A stretch of 64,000 nucleotides of DNA from Macrostomum hystrix (GCA_950097015.1 CATNEN010000039.1:19399501-19463500); one strand, 5' to 3'; counted from the stretch's first letter, positions 1-11,794 are shown. Numbers and translations are program-made. The notes: generated by a model from the sequence alone, not told the origin.

Positions 1-619
1 CTCTTGAGTCGGCTCTGCTTGAGACCTCCGGTCGCGCCCTCTGCGCTTGCGTGCTGACCGACGGGTCCTTGGACGCTTGGCGCTGGGGTTGGCGTTGGCG
101 TTGCCTCCACGAAGACGCAGCACTTGTAGCAGTTCACTATCGATGTCGGAGTCTGCGCAGACTCGGTGGTTGGGGAGACCGTTAGTCCTCTCCAGGGGCA
201 CGTCGTGGACGTCGTCTCCTAGCCCCCGACCGAGCTGCTGCTGCTGCTGCTGCTGCATGAATTCAGTCAGTCTCGCCGAGAGAGGATCAACATACGAATT
301 CATATCTCTCATGAGAGCTTCGACAGCGACATGTGTCTCTTAGCATCTCCTAGCAGACAGAGTCGCCAAATACATGGCCTGAAGAGTATTGTGTGCTGAT
401 CAGGCACACCAAACTGCCACTTCTAGACAATGGGGAACAATTGCCTAAGATTTATAACAGTTACGTGACACTTACTGCAGTTGCTACTTCTTCCTTGAGT
501 AGATCGTAGTCTTCTGGATCCTTGTAATCCGGCAGTTCTTCTCTTTGTTCCGGTCGACCGTGAAGTTTCGGGTCTGTTGCTTCTTGAGTCTTTATAGTCT
601 TTTTGTCTGCTTTGACTTC
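1..619 (-). CDS. 3' part of an unrecognised basic, glutamine-containing protein (partial)
   Basis: Two adjacent minus-strand blocks read as coding sequence. The first (619-476) follows a CCAG acceptor and ends at a GTAAGT donor; it is acidic and charged and includes PEQREELPDYKDPEDYDLL. The second (336-1) follows an AG and stays open to the window edge. It begins THVAVEALMRDMNSYVDPL, runs into seven glutamines, then an acidic stretch, then a strongly basic segment (KRPRTRRSARKRRGRDRR) that looks like a nuclear or nucleic-acid-binding tail. Both blocks join in phase 0. I do not recognise the family. More 5' exons probably lie at higher coordinates; a short open stretch near 700-770 is a weak candidate. 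The plus-strand frame over 47-343 is its shadow. A transposon-derived protein cannot be excluded. Confidence 0.4.
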
Positions 620-1030
620 CTGGCAGGTAGAATTTTTCTGTTGGCCAATAAAGGACGAGAGCGAATCAGATTACGTGTCGGCTTCCTAGAGCTCGGAGTT
701 CAAAATAGAAACGTCCGCCCTTGTGAACAATTGAAATCTCTCTTGTGTCTCTCTAATAGGTCCTCATGAAGGGCGTCTTCTTCATTACCCCCGAAAGATA
801 ACGGATAACTCAAATCAATCAATCAATAATCCTCTAGGAATGTATCCTAGGATTAAGGAGGCCTTTCTCAAATGTATCGACGATATGTAACCTACGCTTA
901 CCACATGTCTTTCCCTCAGAGATGAGTCCTCTTCTTCGTAAAGCTGTTTTGAAGTCCGGTGGACCGCTCCGAGTCTGAATTTTCAGATCGGATTTACGCA
1001 TGTACTCGTATTTATAGCAATTTATAGCAA
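620..1030. other. spacer or intron, nothing recognised
   Basis: Probably intronic or upstream sequence of the minus-strand gene on its left. It holds a small AATC microsatellite near 815-830. No other feature is supported. Confidence 0.3.
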
Positions 1031-1313
1031 AAGACGTCGGACTCACGACTTGAAGGTCGGGGGTTCGATTCCCGACTCCACTGGAAAAATTTGCGTCCTT
1101 TAGCAAGACACTTAACTCTGTAATTGCTTCAGTTCACCCAGCTGTTAAATGGGTACCAGCATCAGCTGGGATAATTGAAGGTGGGTGTGGCGTCCCCCCA
1201 GTCCGTGGACTGAACAGCTGTACGCAGCCTTCAGATGCGCCGCGCATTAGCTGCGGCTGTGCTGTCGGCTGCACATCTGACCCAATTGGGGCAGGTGTAA
1301 TCAATTATTATTA
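1031..1313 (+). mobile_element. SINE family 1, 5'-truncated copy
   Basis: The copy begins inside the tRNA-like head (box A missing), keeps box B (GGTTCGATTCC near 1066), then a body with CCTTTAGCAAGACACTTAA and the CAGCTGTTAAATGGGTACC block, and ends in an ATT-rich tail. The same body occurs inverted at 5000-5290 and 21251-21580, which defines the family. Confidence 0.8.
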
Positions 1314-2119
1314 CCGTTCTTAGTTTTTTTTCACGCTCAAAGTATCGAAGTATACACGCTCAGAATATTTAGATTATATCACCATATAAATAATTATCTG
1401 AACAATAGTATTCGATTGTTTAAACCGAATATTTAGCTTGCTACACTACTAACATTTAAATGCGGGTAGCATTACAAGCATGTTGGGTTCTGGACAGTAG
1501 ATCAAAAAATTACTAAAACGTGTTTTAAGGTAGAATGAGTTATTTTTTTGGGAACGTCGTCCTACTCGGCGTCCTTTTGGGGACTCAAATCGGACCATAT
1601 TGGAGCCGGCCGACGCATCGTCCCTTCGCGGACTGAGCTCGGTCGGACTGTAGGATGTACACGATTTTTCATCTTTTAAATGCATATATTGCTGAAAACA
1701 AGGCCTCTTGAGACGTTTTCAACAGCAACTTGAGTTTTTTCTGCGCCGACGCGAACTAAGATCGGACGGCCCGTGGGGTACGAAAATACGTCTTTTCGAC
1801 AACGAATTTTACACCGGGTTGTTTAATCAGTTAACATTTATCATAGAGTTATTTAGGACTAAAGATCTATAAAAAACGATGCTACTTTATTAATTTTACA
1901 TGTCAAAGTACATACAATAGGACACTGGGACAAATCTTTGTATGTAGAGATGAAAAAGAAGCATTGAAAATTTATCCAATCAATCCTTGTGGGCATGGTT
2001 TGCAGTTCAAAACGACAATGAAATCTAACTGGGACTTCTCAGATTAGGACTGTTCAAAAACACTGACAGCTGCAACGGCTCCCTCTCAGAACTTGGTAGG
2101 CTCCAGCTCCTTTTTACAA
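1314..2119. other. intergenic, nothing recognised
   Basis: AT-rich sequence without a convincing exon. The minus-strand frame at 1449-1685 has no homology or splice context that I can see. Confidence 0.3.
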
Positions 2120-2498
2120 TATTCAGAACATAATAATAATTGCAGGAGGGCTGCGGGCAATGGCACATCATTTGGTGACACTAGACCCGCAGCCAGCGAG
2201 GAGGCAATTCTGCCCATTTCGCTGACTCCTGAGCACACACACACAGATACCGTACGCAGGCACACGCTCACACAGGTGTGTACATCTGCCCTGACTTTCT
2301 CATCGTCAGGCAGTGTTCACTTCACTGTGCCTTGGAGGTTGGCCCTCAAGGGCGTGAATTGCACGACAAGCCCCCAAGCCTTCCCTCCGCGGCTGCGCCC
2401 CAAATAAATGTGGCCTCGCCGTGGAATCGAACTTAGGGACTGTGGTGCGAGTGGCAAACGCGTTAACCACTCTGCCACCGACCCCCTATTCAGAACAT
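2120..2498 (-). mobile_element. SINE family 2, full-length copy with target site duplication
   Basis: On the minus strand a tRNA-like head carries box A (TGGCAGAGTGG, 2477-2467) and box B (the reverse of TGGAATCGAACT, 2433-2422), followed by a GC-rich body and an ATT-repeat tail. A perfect 12-bp duplication, TATTCAGAACAT, flanks it at 2120-2131 and 2487-2498. A second copy lies in the NOP14 intron at about 36957-37316. Confidence 0.88.
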
Positions 2499-3672
2499 TC
2501 AGTAATTGGCTTCACTCTCCGATCGTTAAGACTCTAGTATCTCGAAATTTGATAAACGATTAGACGTAGAATGGCTACGGTAACAACACTAACACGAATA
2601 GCAACGTGATGCAAAACTGTCTCCTAAACGAAAAAAACTGAAGCAGTAAATAGACTGCGGACGGTAAACTTTGAAGGTGAATCGATGAAATTCTGGAGAC
2701 AAAGGATCGAAAAGTCTGTAAGACTTACTCATTTTTATTGAAGTTTAATACAGTTTAATACAGTCACTGGAGTGCATAGAGTTCAATCAGGGAGAAATGT
2801 TTACAAGATATGTTTGCCTCTGCCCCAAACTTTGGAAACCTAACTGAAGATGACAATGTATATACCAGATGGTGGAAGGAAGTAGTTGAGAACTGACAGA
2901 AAGATTCGCGTTATAAAAAATAGTTTTAAATTAGAGAAAACCAATAAGTGCCCTGAATAGCTTTAGACTCCACTTTGGCACAAGAACGCGATGAGACGAA
3001 AATTATGAGTAATGCGACCACCAAATATTTTATTCCTTAAAAATGACTACATTTTCTATCTTTATTCCGATTACTCTATTGTTGCCTTTTGTTTTTAGTC
3101 CATGTCGATTTATTGTGTCTACTCGCATATGAGAAATACAATCGAAAATAGCACCTTTATTGACTTCACATTTAATAGGTATAACGAAAAACAAAACAAA
3201 AAAGGTTGTTGTGCTGTCCTTGCTAAAAAATCGAAGCTGTTCTGTAATTAGAAATCATTCCCGATGAGTATGATTCTTTCAAAAGAATCTGAGTTTTGAG
3301 TTTGAGTCAAAGTTTGAGATATGAAAATCTTTGCTTTCTGTGAAGTTCACAGCGGTTGGAATGCCACATATTCATTCTAGCCAAGCAAGTGATCTTGCGG
3401 TAGCCCTATATCTATCTATGAAGCTAAAACAATTTGAACAGTCACGCCAGATATTTAGGTTCATGCGTCTCCAGTCCTAACTTGAAGCCCCACTATCAGA
3501 CAGCTGATAAGATCGCACGAACAAAACGCTCAGGCGGCTAAATGAAATCGAAAATTGGACTCGAGAGCTCGAAACTTTCAACCGCCCAATCCACCTGTTC
3601 TTTGATAGGCCTGTTCAGCTTGAGCACTCTCAACTCACTCAGCTGAGACTATCCAAGCTTCTGAGGCAGAGC
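2499..3672. other. upstream region of the M13 peptidase-like gene
   Basis: AT-rich sequence with no repeat array and no credible open frame. It presumably contains the promoter, but no core element is clear. A CAG three bases before the start codon at 3673 could be a splice or trans-splice acceptor. Confidence 0.3.
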
Positions 3673-6600
3673 ATGGCTGAAGATGCCGACGCCGAGAACA
3701 TCAACATGGAGATGTACACGGGACCCGAGCGCGGCTCTGGCAGTGGTTCATTGTTGGAGCGAGTCAAACAGCAGGTGAACCCCGCAAGGCATTCAGTCAT
3801 GGAGAACATTCTGGCACTGATGGTGCTGCTTCTGCTGGTTGTTGTCATCGCTCTGGCTGCCACTCACGGAGGCGGCGGCGGTGGTGGTGGATCCGAGATG
3901 GCGTGCGAATCTGAGGATTGCCTCTACCGTTCTGGGTACCTGGTGAGAATTGTTTCTGAGTAGGGGGAAATATCGCATCACCACGGAATCCAACATGGAT
4001 TTGGGGGACGTCACCAAGGATTTGGGGGACGTTTGCATAGATTTGGGGGACGTTTCCATGGATTTGGGGCATTTCACCTGGATTTGGGAGACGTTTCCAT
4101 GGATTTGGGGGACGTTTCCATGGATTTGGGAGACGTTTCCATGGATTTGGGGGACGTTTCCATGGATTTGGGGACGTTTCCATGGATTTGGGAGACGTTT
4201 CCATGGATTTGAGGGACGTTTCCATGGATTTGGGAGACGTTTCCATGGATTTGGGGGACGTTTCCATGGATTTGGGGGACGTTTCCATGGATTCAGGGAC
4301 GTCACCAAACGGCCTAGCCTAGTTATATTCGTGTTATTTAAGATGAAGATTAGATCGCAGCCGAATCAACGAATAGTAAAATATGTCTCCGATTATTAAT
4401 ACCAGGTGAGTCTGCTCAACCGAACAAGTCAACCGTGCGAAAATTTCTACGCCTTCGCCTGTGGCGCGGCAGGGCAGGTGATGCCAATCAGCCCGGCCTA
4501 CCGCGAGCGCACCGTCACTGGCGAGCTGGTCAGGCAGAACGCGGACAAAATCGAAGCCATTCTTAGAGCGCCAATAAGTCGCACTTCGTCGGAGTCCTAC
4601 GAGCGCAAGCTCAAGACAATTTTTGCCACCTGCATTGACGACTTCAGAGCCGAGCGCATCAGGGGCGCCCTGTTTGCCACGCTGCTCCACAGCCAGTTCT
4701 ACGTACTGAACGGCTCCGTCATCGCTGGCTTCAATTTCGACCGTGAGCTGCTGTCAACTGTGAAAACGTTTGGTGCCGCAGCATTTTTTCAGTACAACGT
4801 CGAGCCAAACCAGCTGGACGCCGGTCGTTACACAATCTCTGTGAGTTTACGATACAATTTTAAGCACTCAATAAGAAAATACTTCACATAAAAAGTATGA
4901 ATTTCGCATTTTTTGCATTTCAGATAAGAAATGGAGGCATCGGAATGCTGCCACTGATGTATCTCTTGGAATTTGTAAGCTGACATTAGATTTGTTATAT
5001 AATTAGTTACAACTACCCCAATCAGGCCTGATGTGCAGTAGACAGCACAGCCACTGCTATTGCCCAACTATTTGAAGGCTGCGTACTGCTGTTCAGTCCA
5101 TGGACTGGGGTGACGCCACCCCAACCCTCAAATACCCCAGCTGATACTGTTACTGACTTTACAGCTGGATAAACAATGTGGAGATAAATTTCTGCTTAAG
5201 GACATAAATTGTTCAAGCGAATTCGGGCACCGAACCCCCGACCTTCAAATAGTGAGTCCGACTCTCTAACCACTAGGCGACAACCCCGTTAGAGTGTGAG
5301 AATCTGAGCAGGGGTAGATAGTGAGCAGAGTTAGTGAGCAATCAACTGCAGACGGAGCTGCGCATCAATCAAACGAGAAACTCGATTTTTCAGTATGGAA
5401 AGCAGCGCGAGTCCTATCGAGACTACATGAGATCGGTGGCCAAGCTGCTAGTAGCTGACGCTGAGCCTGGCACTGTGGAGCAGAATGGCGTTGACAGTCG
5501 CATTGAAGACTTTGTGAATGATGTAATGGAGATTGAAACAGCATTAGCCAATGTAAGTAACAAACGCCAATCGCAATCTATTCTGCTAAATCTTCTGTCA
5601 ATCTCTTTCATTTCACATCATTAGTAGGGCCTGTTGTGCAGCCTGTGGCACGGCTGCAGCTTTTGCGCCAAGGCTGTTCAGTCAAGCCACATCTACCCCA
5701 GTTTTCTACCCTTACTATCAGTTGGATGAAGTGAAGCAATAGAAAATTAAATTTCTTGCCAAGGGACAATTTAACCTTGCGACTCAAACGTCAGATCACT
5801 ATCTGTTTGAGCTGTAGGCTTTTTTTTTTAACAGTTCAGTCGCACCGCTAGCGGTCCGGAAGCCAGCAAGCCGCCTTTGGCCCCAGAGAATCAGGTGTTC
5901 CTAACGGACATGGACTCTAGTTACCCGCCTGTCCGCTGGTCTGGTCTGTTCAGCAGCACACTTGAGTCCGGAGTGCAGGGCTCAACCAAGGTTGCCCTGC
6001 TCAGCGCTGACTATGTCCGGTTGACGATGAGATACGTTGGCGAGACGCTTGTGATCTTACATCCAAGTGATTATAAGCGGTGAGAATTTCAGAGCGAATA
6101 TCATTGCAGAACCTTATCTTTTCTCCTGAAGGAAGAGTTCCGCTTGCATCAGTAAGCACGGCAGCAGTTACAGTCAGGAGGACTCTCTGATAGTGCAAAA
6201 GTCCTCCGAAGTAGGAGTTCCGCTTGTTTACAAATAGGCGGCAGCAGTTACAGTCAGGGGGGGTAGAACTATAATTCAAAATTCCTCCAAAGGAGGAGTT
6301 ACACCCTGGAGCCATAGGCAGACAGCGTTTGTAGACAATCTTCACTATAAGTTGCATTACAATAAGTGGCAAAATAAGAAGGGGTTGCACCTTCAAGTTT
6401 TCTACAAAAAAGTTAATTAAACAACCAATTGCCAGGAAGCTGTCAAACTACCTGAACTGGCAGGTGATTCGGGTCTACACAGGTGACCTATCCAGTGCCT
6501 ATGTTCACGCTAAGCGCGAATTTGAGTCCAGTTTATCATCGAGCAGCTATGTTTACCAGAGCAGGCTAGATTATTGCTTTAATAGGGTGAAATCCTTCAT

Positions 6601-9600
6601 GCCGCTGGGCCTCAACAGTCTATTTGTAGCCGATCACCTGGTCGACTCCAGCAAGAAGGCCGTGAGTTACCTCAGTACTTTTCTTTGTTTACTGCCACTC
6701 CCTCACTCTCATTTCTCATCGCCATACCTCTTCCCTTTGTCTACTCTAAATCTCTCTCATTGGTCATATCCTGATCGTTTCGCTTTCTGTCATTTAGGTG
6801 GACAGCCTCTACAAGACTCTGCAAGCCAGCGTAGTTAGCGCCATCGACCGCTTGTCCTGGATTGACTCCGGCGCAAGGGCCAAGATGAAGGCTAAAATTC
6901 AGGCTGTGGTGGACAAAATAGGATACTCCAGCTCTGAAATCGAGGACCAGTTTCTTGATGAATATTATAAGGAGGTAAACATCTTGAAATGAAAGTCCAC
7001 CATATGGATCAAAGTTTCCGCCTATTACGATGAACTAACTCTCAAAGCGTTCCGAATTCAAAATCTTCAAGATATTCAGCCATTCTTATCGAAGACACTG
7101 TTGACAAGGACAACTAGCATGGCTTTGTATAAAACTCCTTGACGAATACATATCGGCTAGATCATATTATTATTAACAATATTCTTGCGTTTGTTTGTTC
7201 TTCCGTTCTCTAATTAGGATGTGCTGTATGAAGAAACTTGATTATTTTCAAGTCAGTAACCTCCATATGCCACTTTCAAATCCGTCAGCTCGCAGTCGAG
7301 GGAGACTATCCAATGATGGACATCTCAATCAGCTGGCAGAATTTCAGGCGCCTGAAGCTGGGCTCATTGCTTGGCAGTGTGCAGCAGGCCTCTGAATGGA
7401 GCGGCGCCACGTTTGATGTGGCACTCACAATGACGCCCAAATCTCAGTTAACAATACCGGCTGGAATCCTGCAGTGGCCATTTTTCTCCCAAAACCTGCC
7501 AGGATACATCAACTTTGCCACCATCGGACAGAGAATGGCGGCGGAGCTAATCAAGGCGGTGGATGCCACTGGTTTGCAACCGGGACGGGAGAAATTCAGG
7601 GTGTATAATCCCAAAGCGAGAATTTTAGGATACATCATAATAAAAATCCAAAAATAATGACTGTCATATGGACTGAAAATTCTGTAGAAACAAAGACCAT
7701 AGGTGAAGTGGGATAAAATGGTTAGTTGCATCCATTAGTTCATCGTCTTTTCAGTCTATATGTTTTAATGCTAAAACGGCCCTTTTTGGGACCTCCAAAT
7801 AAGAATTATCACGTTGTAGGATACCGAATCTAAAAGGGAGAATTCCAATCTAAATACCTCATTTAGGTTGTTAAGGACTAGAAATGGCTTGAGTAATTGT
7901 TAATTTAAGATAGGAGAACAAAGTAAACAAGATCCAGCTCAACACACTCCCCGATCAGGCCAGCGGACTGATCAACTGGGCAACTTAAATCCCATGTGGT
8001 CGGAGTCGACAAGCCGAGCCTACTTGGCCAAGGCGCAGTGCCTGAACTCCAGCTATGCTGGAATCAAGGCCGGGCCATATATTGTCGGCAATCGGACCTA
8101 TAACGTAAGAGCTTGTCCAACGTGTACGCTATTATCATATTCTAAATCAACGTTATACCAAACAAGTCTACACCATCATATCTTCAAATTGTACTGTTGC
8201 ATGATCCTATCAATGTACACCCTGTCTATGTTAAGATCTAATATGGATAATCTTTATAATTTTCCGCAAGCAATAGTATCGATTATCTAAACTCTTGACG
8301 ATACTACTTACTCCAGGAGACTGTCAGTAGTATGCGTCACTGTTATTTAATTCGCCCGTACATATACTCAGACACGGGTAATGCTCTATTCCAAAGCCCA
8401 CAGTTCAATCTTCCAATTAAATTCCAGGTTGACATTAGCCAGATTATTGTTCGGACCCTGCGTTCGGCAATAGCCGAAACGGACTCTCTCAGGCTAGTTG
8501 CCAGGGCCTACACCGATAGTCAGGAGGGCCGAAATGAACTGCCACTGCCGCTGGGACACCTCAACAAGATGCAGTCGCTGTTTGTGTCCTGGGCGCAGGT
8601 GACTAGAAGGATGATGCGATGTACTATTATGAGGCTGAGGATTGGGAGGTGGGAGGAATCGGGATTGTGCAGGTAGGTAGCATGACAAGCTATACCTCAG
8701 GTAGGCAGGATTAGGAAGGTAGGATTAGGGGGGTAGGATTAGGAGGGTAGGATTTGAAGGGTAGGATTAGGAGGTAGAATTAGTTAATAGGATTAGAAGG
8801 GTAGGATTAGGAGGTAGAATTAGTTAATCGGATTAGAAGGGTAGGATTAAGAGGTGGGATTAGGAGGGTAGGATTAGAAAGGTAGGATTAGGATTAGGAG
8901 GGTAGGATTGAAAGGGTAGGATTAGGAGGGTAGGATTAGGAGGGTAGGATTAGGAGGCTAGGATTAGGAGGCTAGGATTAGGAGGCTAGGATTAGGAGGC
9001 TAGGATTAGGAGGCTAGGATTAGGAGGGTAGGATTGAAAGGGTAGGATTAGGAGGGTAGGATTAGGAGGCTAGGATTAGGAGGCTAGGATTAGAAGGATA
9101 GGATTAGAAGGGTAGGATTAGGAGGGTAGGATTAGGAGGGTAGGATTAGAAGGGTAGGATTAATAGGGTAGGATTCGGTGGGTAGGATTAAGAGGTGGGA
9201 TTAGGAGGGTAGGATTCGGTGTGTAGGATTAAGAGGTGGGATTAGGAGGGTAGGATTCGGTGGGTAGGATTAAGAGGTGGGATTAGGAGGGTAGGATTAG
9301 GAGGGTAGTGTTCGGAGAGTGAGATTAGGAAGTTGGATTAGGAGGGTTGGAGCAGGAGGTTCAGTCGAGATGCATTTCTAATTGATGAGAACGTTGAACT
9401 GTTTTCAGACATACTGCTACAGTCGCGACCCTCTATATTCGTACATTAGAGGCTCATTAGCCTTGTTCATGCCGGAAGAAGTTCAGTAAGTGATTCGTGC
9501 ATTTTGAAACACATAATAGAGAAACGATAAACCGAATAATTTTTTTTATTTAAGCGTGAACGGCGTCGTGTCGATGATCCCAGAGTTCGCTTCGGCCTTC

Positions 9601-9663
9601 TCTTGTCCGGCTAATTCGGGCATGGTGAAACCTGGGGGCTGCGAATCGATTTTCTTCGCCTGA
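3673..9663 (+). CDS. M13 (neprilysin/ECE family) ectopeptidase homologue, predicted inactive
   Basis: Twelve exons join in frame to 790 residues: 3673-3942, 4406-4840, 4924-4974, 5394-5552, 5835-6079, 6436-6661, 6798-6974, 7289-7600, 7964-8104, 8428-8598, 9409-9485 and 9555-9663 (TGA). It is a type II membrane protein: short cytoplasmic N-terminus, one membrane helix at about residues 44-64, a polyglycine linker, then the M13 ectodomain opening with PCENFYAFACG. Family landmarks are the NYLNW segment, IPAGILQWPFF (577-587), and HVNG...PEFASAFSCP near the end. The length fits the family (about 750). The zinc motif HExxH is AELIK (606-610), the ExxxD motif is SAIAE (685-689), the substrate-binding NAY is VAL, and the C-terminal CRVW is lost. 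All exons keep phase and clean splice sites, so this looks like a conserved pseudoenzyme more than a dead gene; expression would decide. Confidence 0.85.
3995..4305. repeat. 21-bp minisatellite in M13-like intron 1
   Basis: About 14 units built on GATTTGGGGGACGTTTCCAT, with small deletions that create apparent open frames on both strands. It fills most of the 463-bp first intron. Confidence 0.95.
5000..5290 (-). mobile_element. SINE family 1 copy in M13-like intron 3
   Basis: A diverged copy of the 21251-21580 element in the same orientation: tRNA-like head at the right (ACCACTAGGCGACAACC), GAACCCCCGACCTTC box B region, and the body around the CAGTCCATGGACTGGGGTG block. It explains the larger size of this intron. 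Confidence 0.8.
5625..5822 (-). mobile_element. decayed SINE family 1 copy in M13-like intron 4
   Basis: It keeps fragments of the family body (GGCTGTTCAGTCAAGCCAC, the AGTTGGATGAAGTGAAGCAAT block, CTTGCCAAGGGACAA) in family order, but box B is barely visible. Confidence 0.6.
6115..6300. repeat. imperfect duplication with AGGAGTTCCGC motif
   Basis: Two copies of about 75 bp, each with GGAGTTCCGCTTG followed by GGCAGCAGTTACAGTCAG, in M13-like intron 5. The motif AAGGAGGAGTTCCGC recurs in the last resolved intron of the filament gene (near 62849 and 63863), so it is a dispersed repeat of unknown class. Confidence 0.5.
8696..9365. repeat. 14-bp minisatellite in M13-like intron 10
   Basis: Dozens of units of AGGATTAGGAGGGT and variants. 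Units contain GGGTAGG, which resembles a splice donor context; the intron begins GTGACT just upstream. Confidence 0.9.
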
Positions 9664-9790
9664 ATCGGCTGTCATTGGCCAGTCTCTGCTTTGAGTTCTA
9701 TACACGGTCACCAGATTGTAAATGGTTAAAGCCTCATTATTCTCTCCGAGACTCACAGGCCTAATTTTGGAGTTAGCTACTAAAAAGTAA

Positions 9791-9796
9791 AATAAA
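9791..9796 (+). terminator. polyadenylation signal of the M13-like gene
   Basis: AATAAA lies about 130 bases after the TGA at 9661-9663, in an A-rich context. Confidence 0.5.
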
Positions 9797-10192
9797 AATA
9801 TAAATATGAAAAAAAAATTTGTGCGTTTAATGGCAAATAACTAATTTAAGTTACTCGCAGAAACCAATCAATAGTAATCAATCAATCAACCAATCAACCA
9901 ATCAACTAATCAACCAATCAATCATTTAAATCAACCAATCAATCAATGTTATGCTAGAAGTCAAGGCGAGTGTGTGCGAGCTACGAAACGCTTAAAGCCA
10001 GCGATGGGCAGAGAGCCGATATATATATATATATTATTGTTTAGTCAAGTGCAGTGAGCAATGTACATTGTACGCGTCAATGGGGGACTGGGGGGCAGGT
10101 GCACTGAGAGAGAAAGAGAAAGACTGCACGTCGGCTAGCCAGCATCGATCTCATTACACAACACTGTACACTTAAAAGTACACTGGAAATAA
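9797..10192. other. simple-sequence spacer
   Basis: Contains an (AATC)n-like stretch at about 9868-9947 (repeats of ATCAATCAACCA) and an (AT)n run at 10020-10035. No gene is seen. Confidence 0.6.
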
Positions 10193-10436
10193 CCTCACTC
10201 CCCACACAGCCGTCAACACGGCCTGCGACTTTTATCCGAGTGTACATAGCCAACAACCTCACTCCACATGCAGTCGTCAACGCGGCCTGCGACTTTTATC
10301 TGAGTGTACATAGCCAACAACCTCACTCCGCATACAGCCGTCAACGCGGCCTGCGACTTTTATCCGAGTGTACATAGCCAACAACCTCACTCCACATGCA
10401 GTCGTCAACGCGGCCTGCGACTTTTAAATGAGTGTA
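10193..10436. repeat. 64-bp tandem repeat, almost four copies
   Basis: Copies start at 10193, 10257, 10321 and 10385, each beginning CCTCACTCC and carrying GGCCTGCGACTTTTA. A related copy lies inverted at 11086-11171. Confidence 0.9.
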
Positions 10437-11085
10437 CAGCGAATTAATAAAAAATGCATAAAATGGATCAAATGCTAGTATTATAGTTAACGTCTATCAA
10501 ATTATAGACGATTAATTATCAGAAAATAATGTTTTCATCTCACCAGATTGGCAAGAAATGTTAGTTTTTCACTCATAATAGCAGACAAAGTTAAGATTGT
10601 GCACGGCTTGCAAGATAATTCGACAAGCATTGTTAAGCGATTGAAAAGTAAAAAAAACTTGCAATTAAAAAGAGTGCACAAAATTAGTTTAGCCAGTTTG
10701 CGACCCGCTTTTAATACATAGTCTATGGTCGAGACTCCAGAGTCTAATCATAATTAAAATATATACTACTCAAAGATATATTATAGCACTCTGCAGACTG
10801 TTAATTGTCTATGGTGACATCTTCATTTTTGACTCACTTATTGGCTAGACTATGCGACAATGAGGCACTAAATCACGATTGGGAGTGTAGCAATGCTCAC
10901 AAATCTATGTGCGTGGCTACACGACCAAGCCGCCGTTATGTTACATTGTTTTCTTTCCTTGCATCAATGCCATCATTTAAGTTTTTATTATTTTCTCAGC
11001 CTTTCATCTATGGTAGTGCTTAGTGCCGTTCCGGGGGTGTAGCCACTGAGTTTATAAGAGTATATACACTTATGTCTATGTCTAT
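10437..11085. other. spacer between inverted 64-bp repeat copies
   Basis: AT-rich sequence with scattered TCTATGGT words (for example near 10723 and 10809) and no convincing coding region. Together with the flanking inverted copies it could be the core of a foldback element. Confidence 0.3.
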
Positions 11086-11171
11086 GTCTATGAGGTTGTT
11101 GGCTATGTACACTCAGATAAAAGTCGCAGGTCGTGTTGACGGCTGTGTGGGGAGTGAGATTGTTGGCTATG
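11086..11171 (-). repeat. inverted copy of the 64-bp repeat
   Basis: It reads GAGGTTGTTGGCTATGTACA and AAAAGTCGCAGGTCGTGTTG, the reverse complement of the unit at 10193-10436, about 650 bp away. Confidence 0.85.
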
Positions 11172-11355
11172 TCTATGTCATGAACTAGAGGTTTTATGAC
11201 TAGCTCTTTCATTTTTACCAGACTTACCATAGACTATTTCCTACGAAGCAGTGCTATATGGATAATGAGTTAAGGAAAGGAGATATACTAGATCTTCTCG
11301 ATTGTCTGACGAGTTGTGAATTTGACAAAGACCCGGCTTCGTCATTGAGACGCGA

Positions 11356-11794
11356 TAATCTGGCGGAATCATAAGCGGACTTACCGGCGCCGAGATCGAG
11401 AAGCACATGGATGATTTCGACTTTGAGAAAGCTGCTGAAGCACTTTCTCTCGAGGATTTTGATCAGACGGTTGACGAGTTGGATAAGGAATGTTGCGTTG
11501 CCAGTTCCGAGAATCAAAAGAGGAGCTCATTGGAGCGACTGAATGACTTCATCGACGCGAATTGGATTTATTCAAGCTGACACCACGACGTGTCAACGCT
11601 CTGCGCCGGTTTATGTGCTACGCATTTTCTATGGGATTTTGAAGAAGGCCAACGGAGGTTTATACTCGCCAGCGAGCTTGCTGTGCATTCGAGCAGGACT
11701 CTATCGCTATTTTTAAGAAATCGGGCATTCAACATCATTTCAGAGAAGGAGTTTTTGGTGACTTTTAAGAACCTTGGCAGGAAGCTTAAAAGTT
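11356..11794 (+). pseudogene. decayed Crypton-like tyrosine recombinase fragment
   Basis: Three short frames in succession look like one broken protein. 11356-11578 is acidic (MDDFDFEKAAEALSLEDFDQ) and ends in TGA. 11629-11718 contains KKANGGLYSPASLLCIRAGL. After a frame shift, 11725-11794 contains FNIISEKEFLVTFKNLGRKL. From family knowledge the order 'K.dG..Ys..SL..IR.gL.R' then 'I..d.eF......f...LK' matches the N-terminal region of Crypton/DUF3504-type recombinases of marine invertebrates. No catalytic domain follows. The identification rests on remembered motif order only. Confidence 0.4.

Noticed and set aside
7207-7250. An extra M13-like exon (DVLYEET...) with an apparent frameshift
   Set aside because: Exon 6798-6974 joins directly and in frame to 7289-7600, matching the family alignment; the stretch is intronic.
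7932-7988. Frameshift inside the M13-like gene at TTAAATCCC
   Set aside because: Using the acceptor before 7964 restores the family-like GNLNPMWSE frame without any shift.
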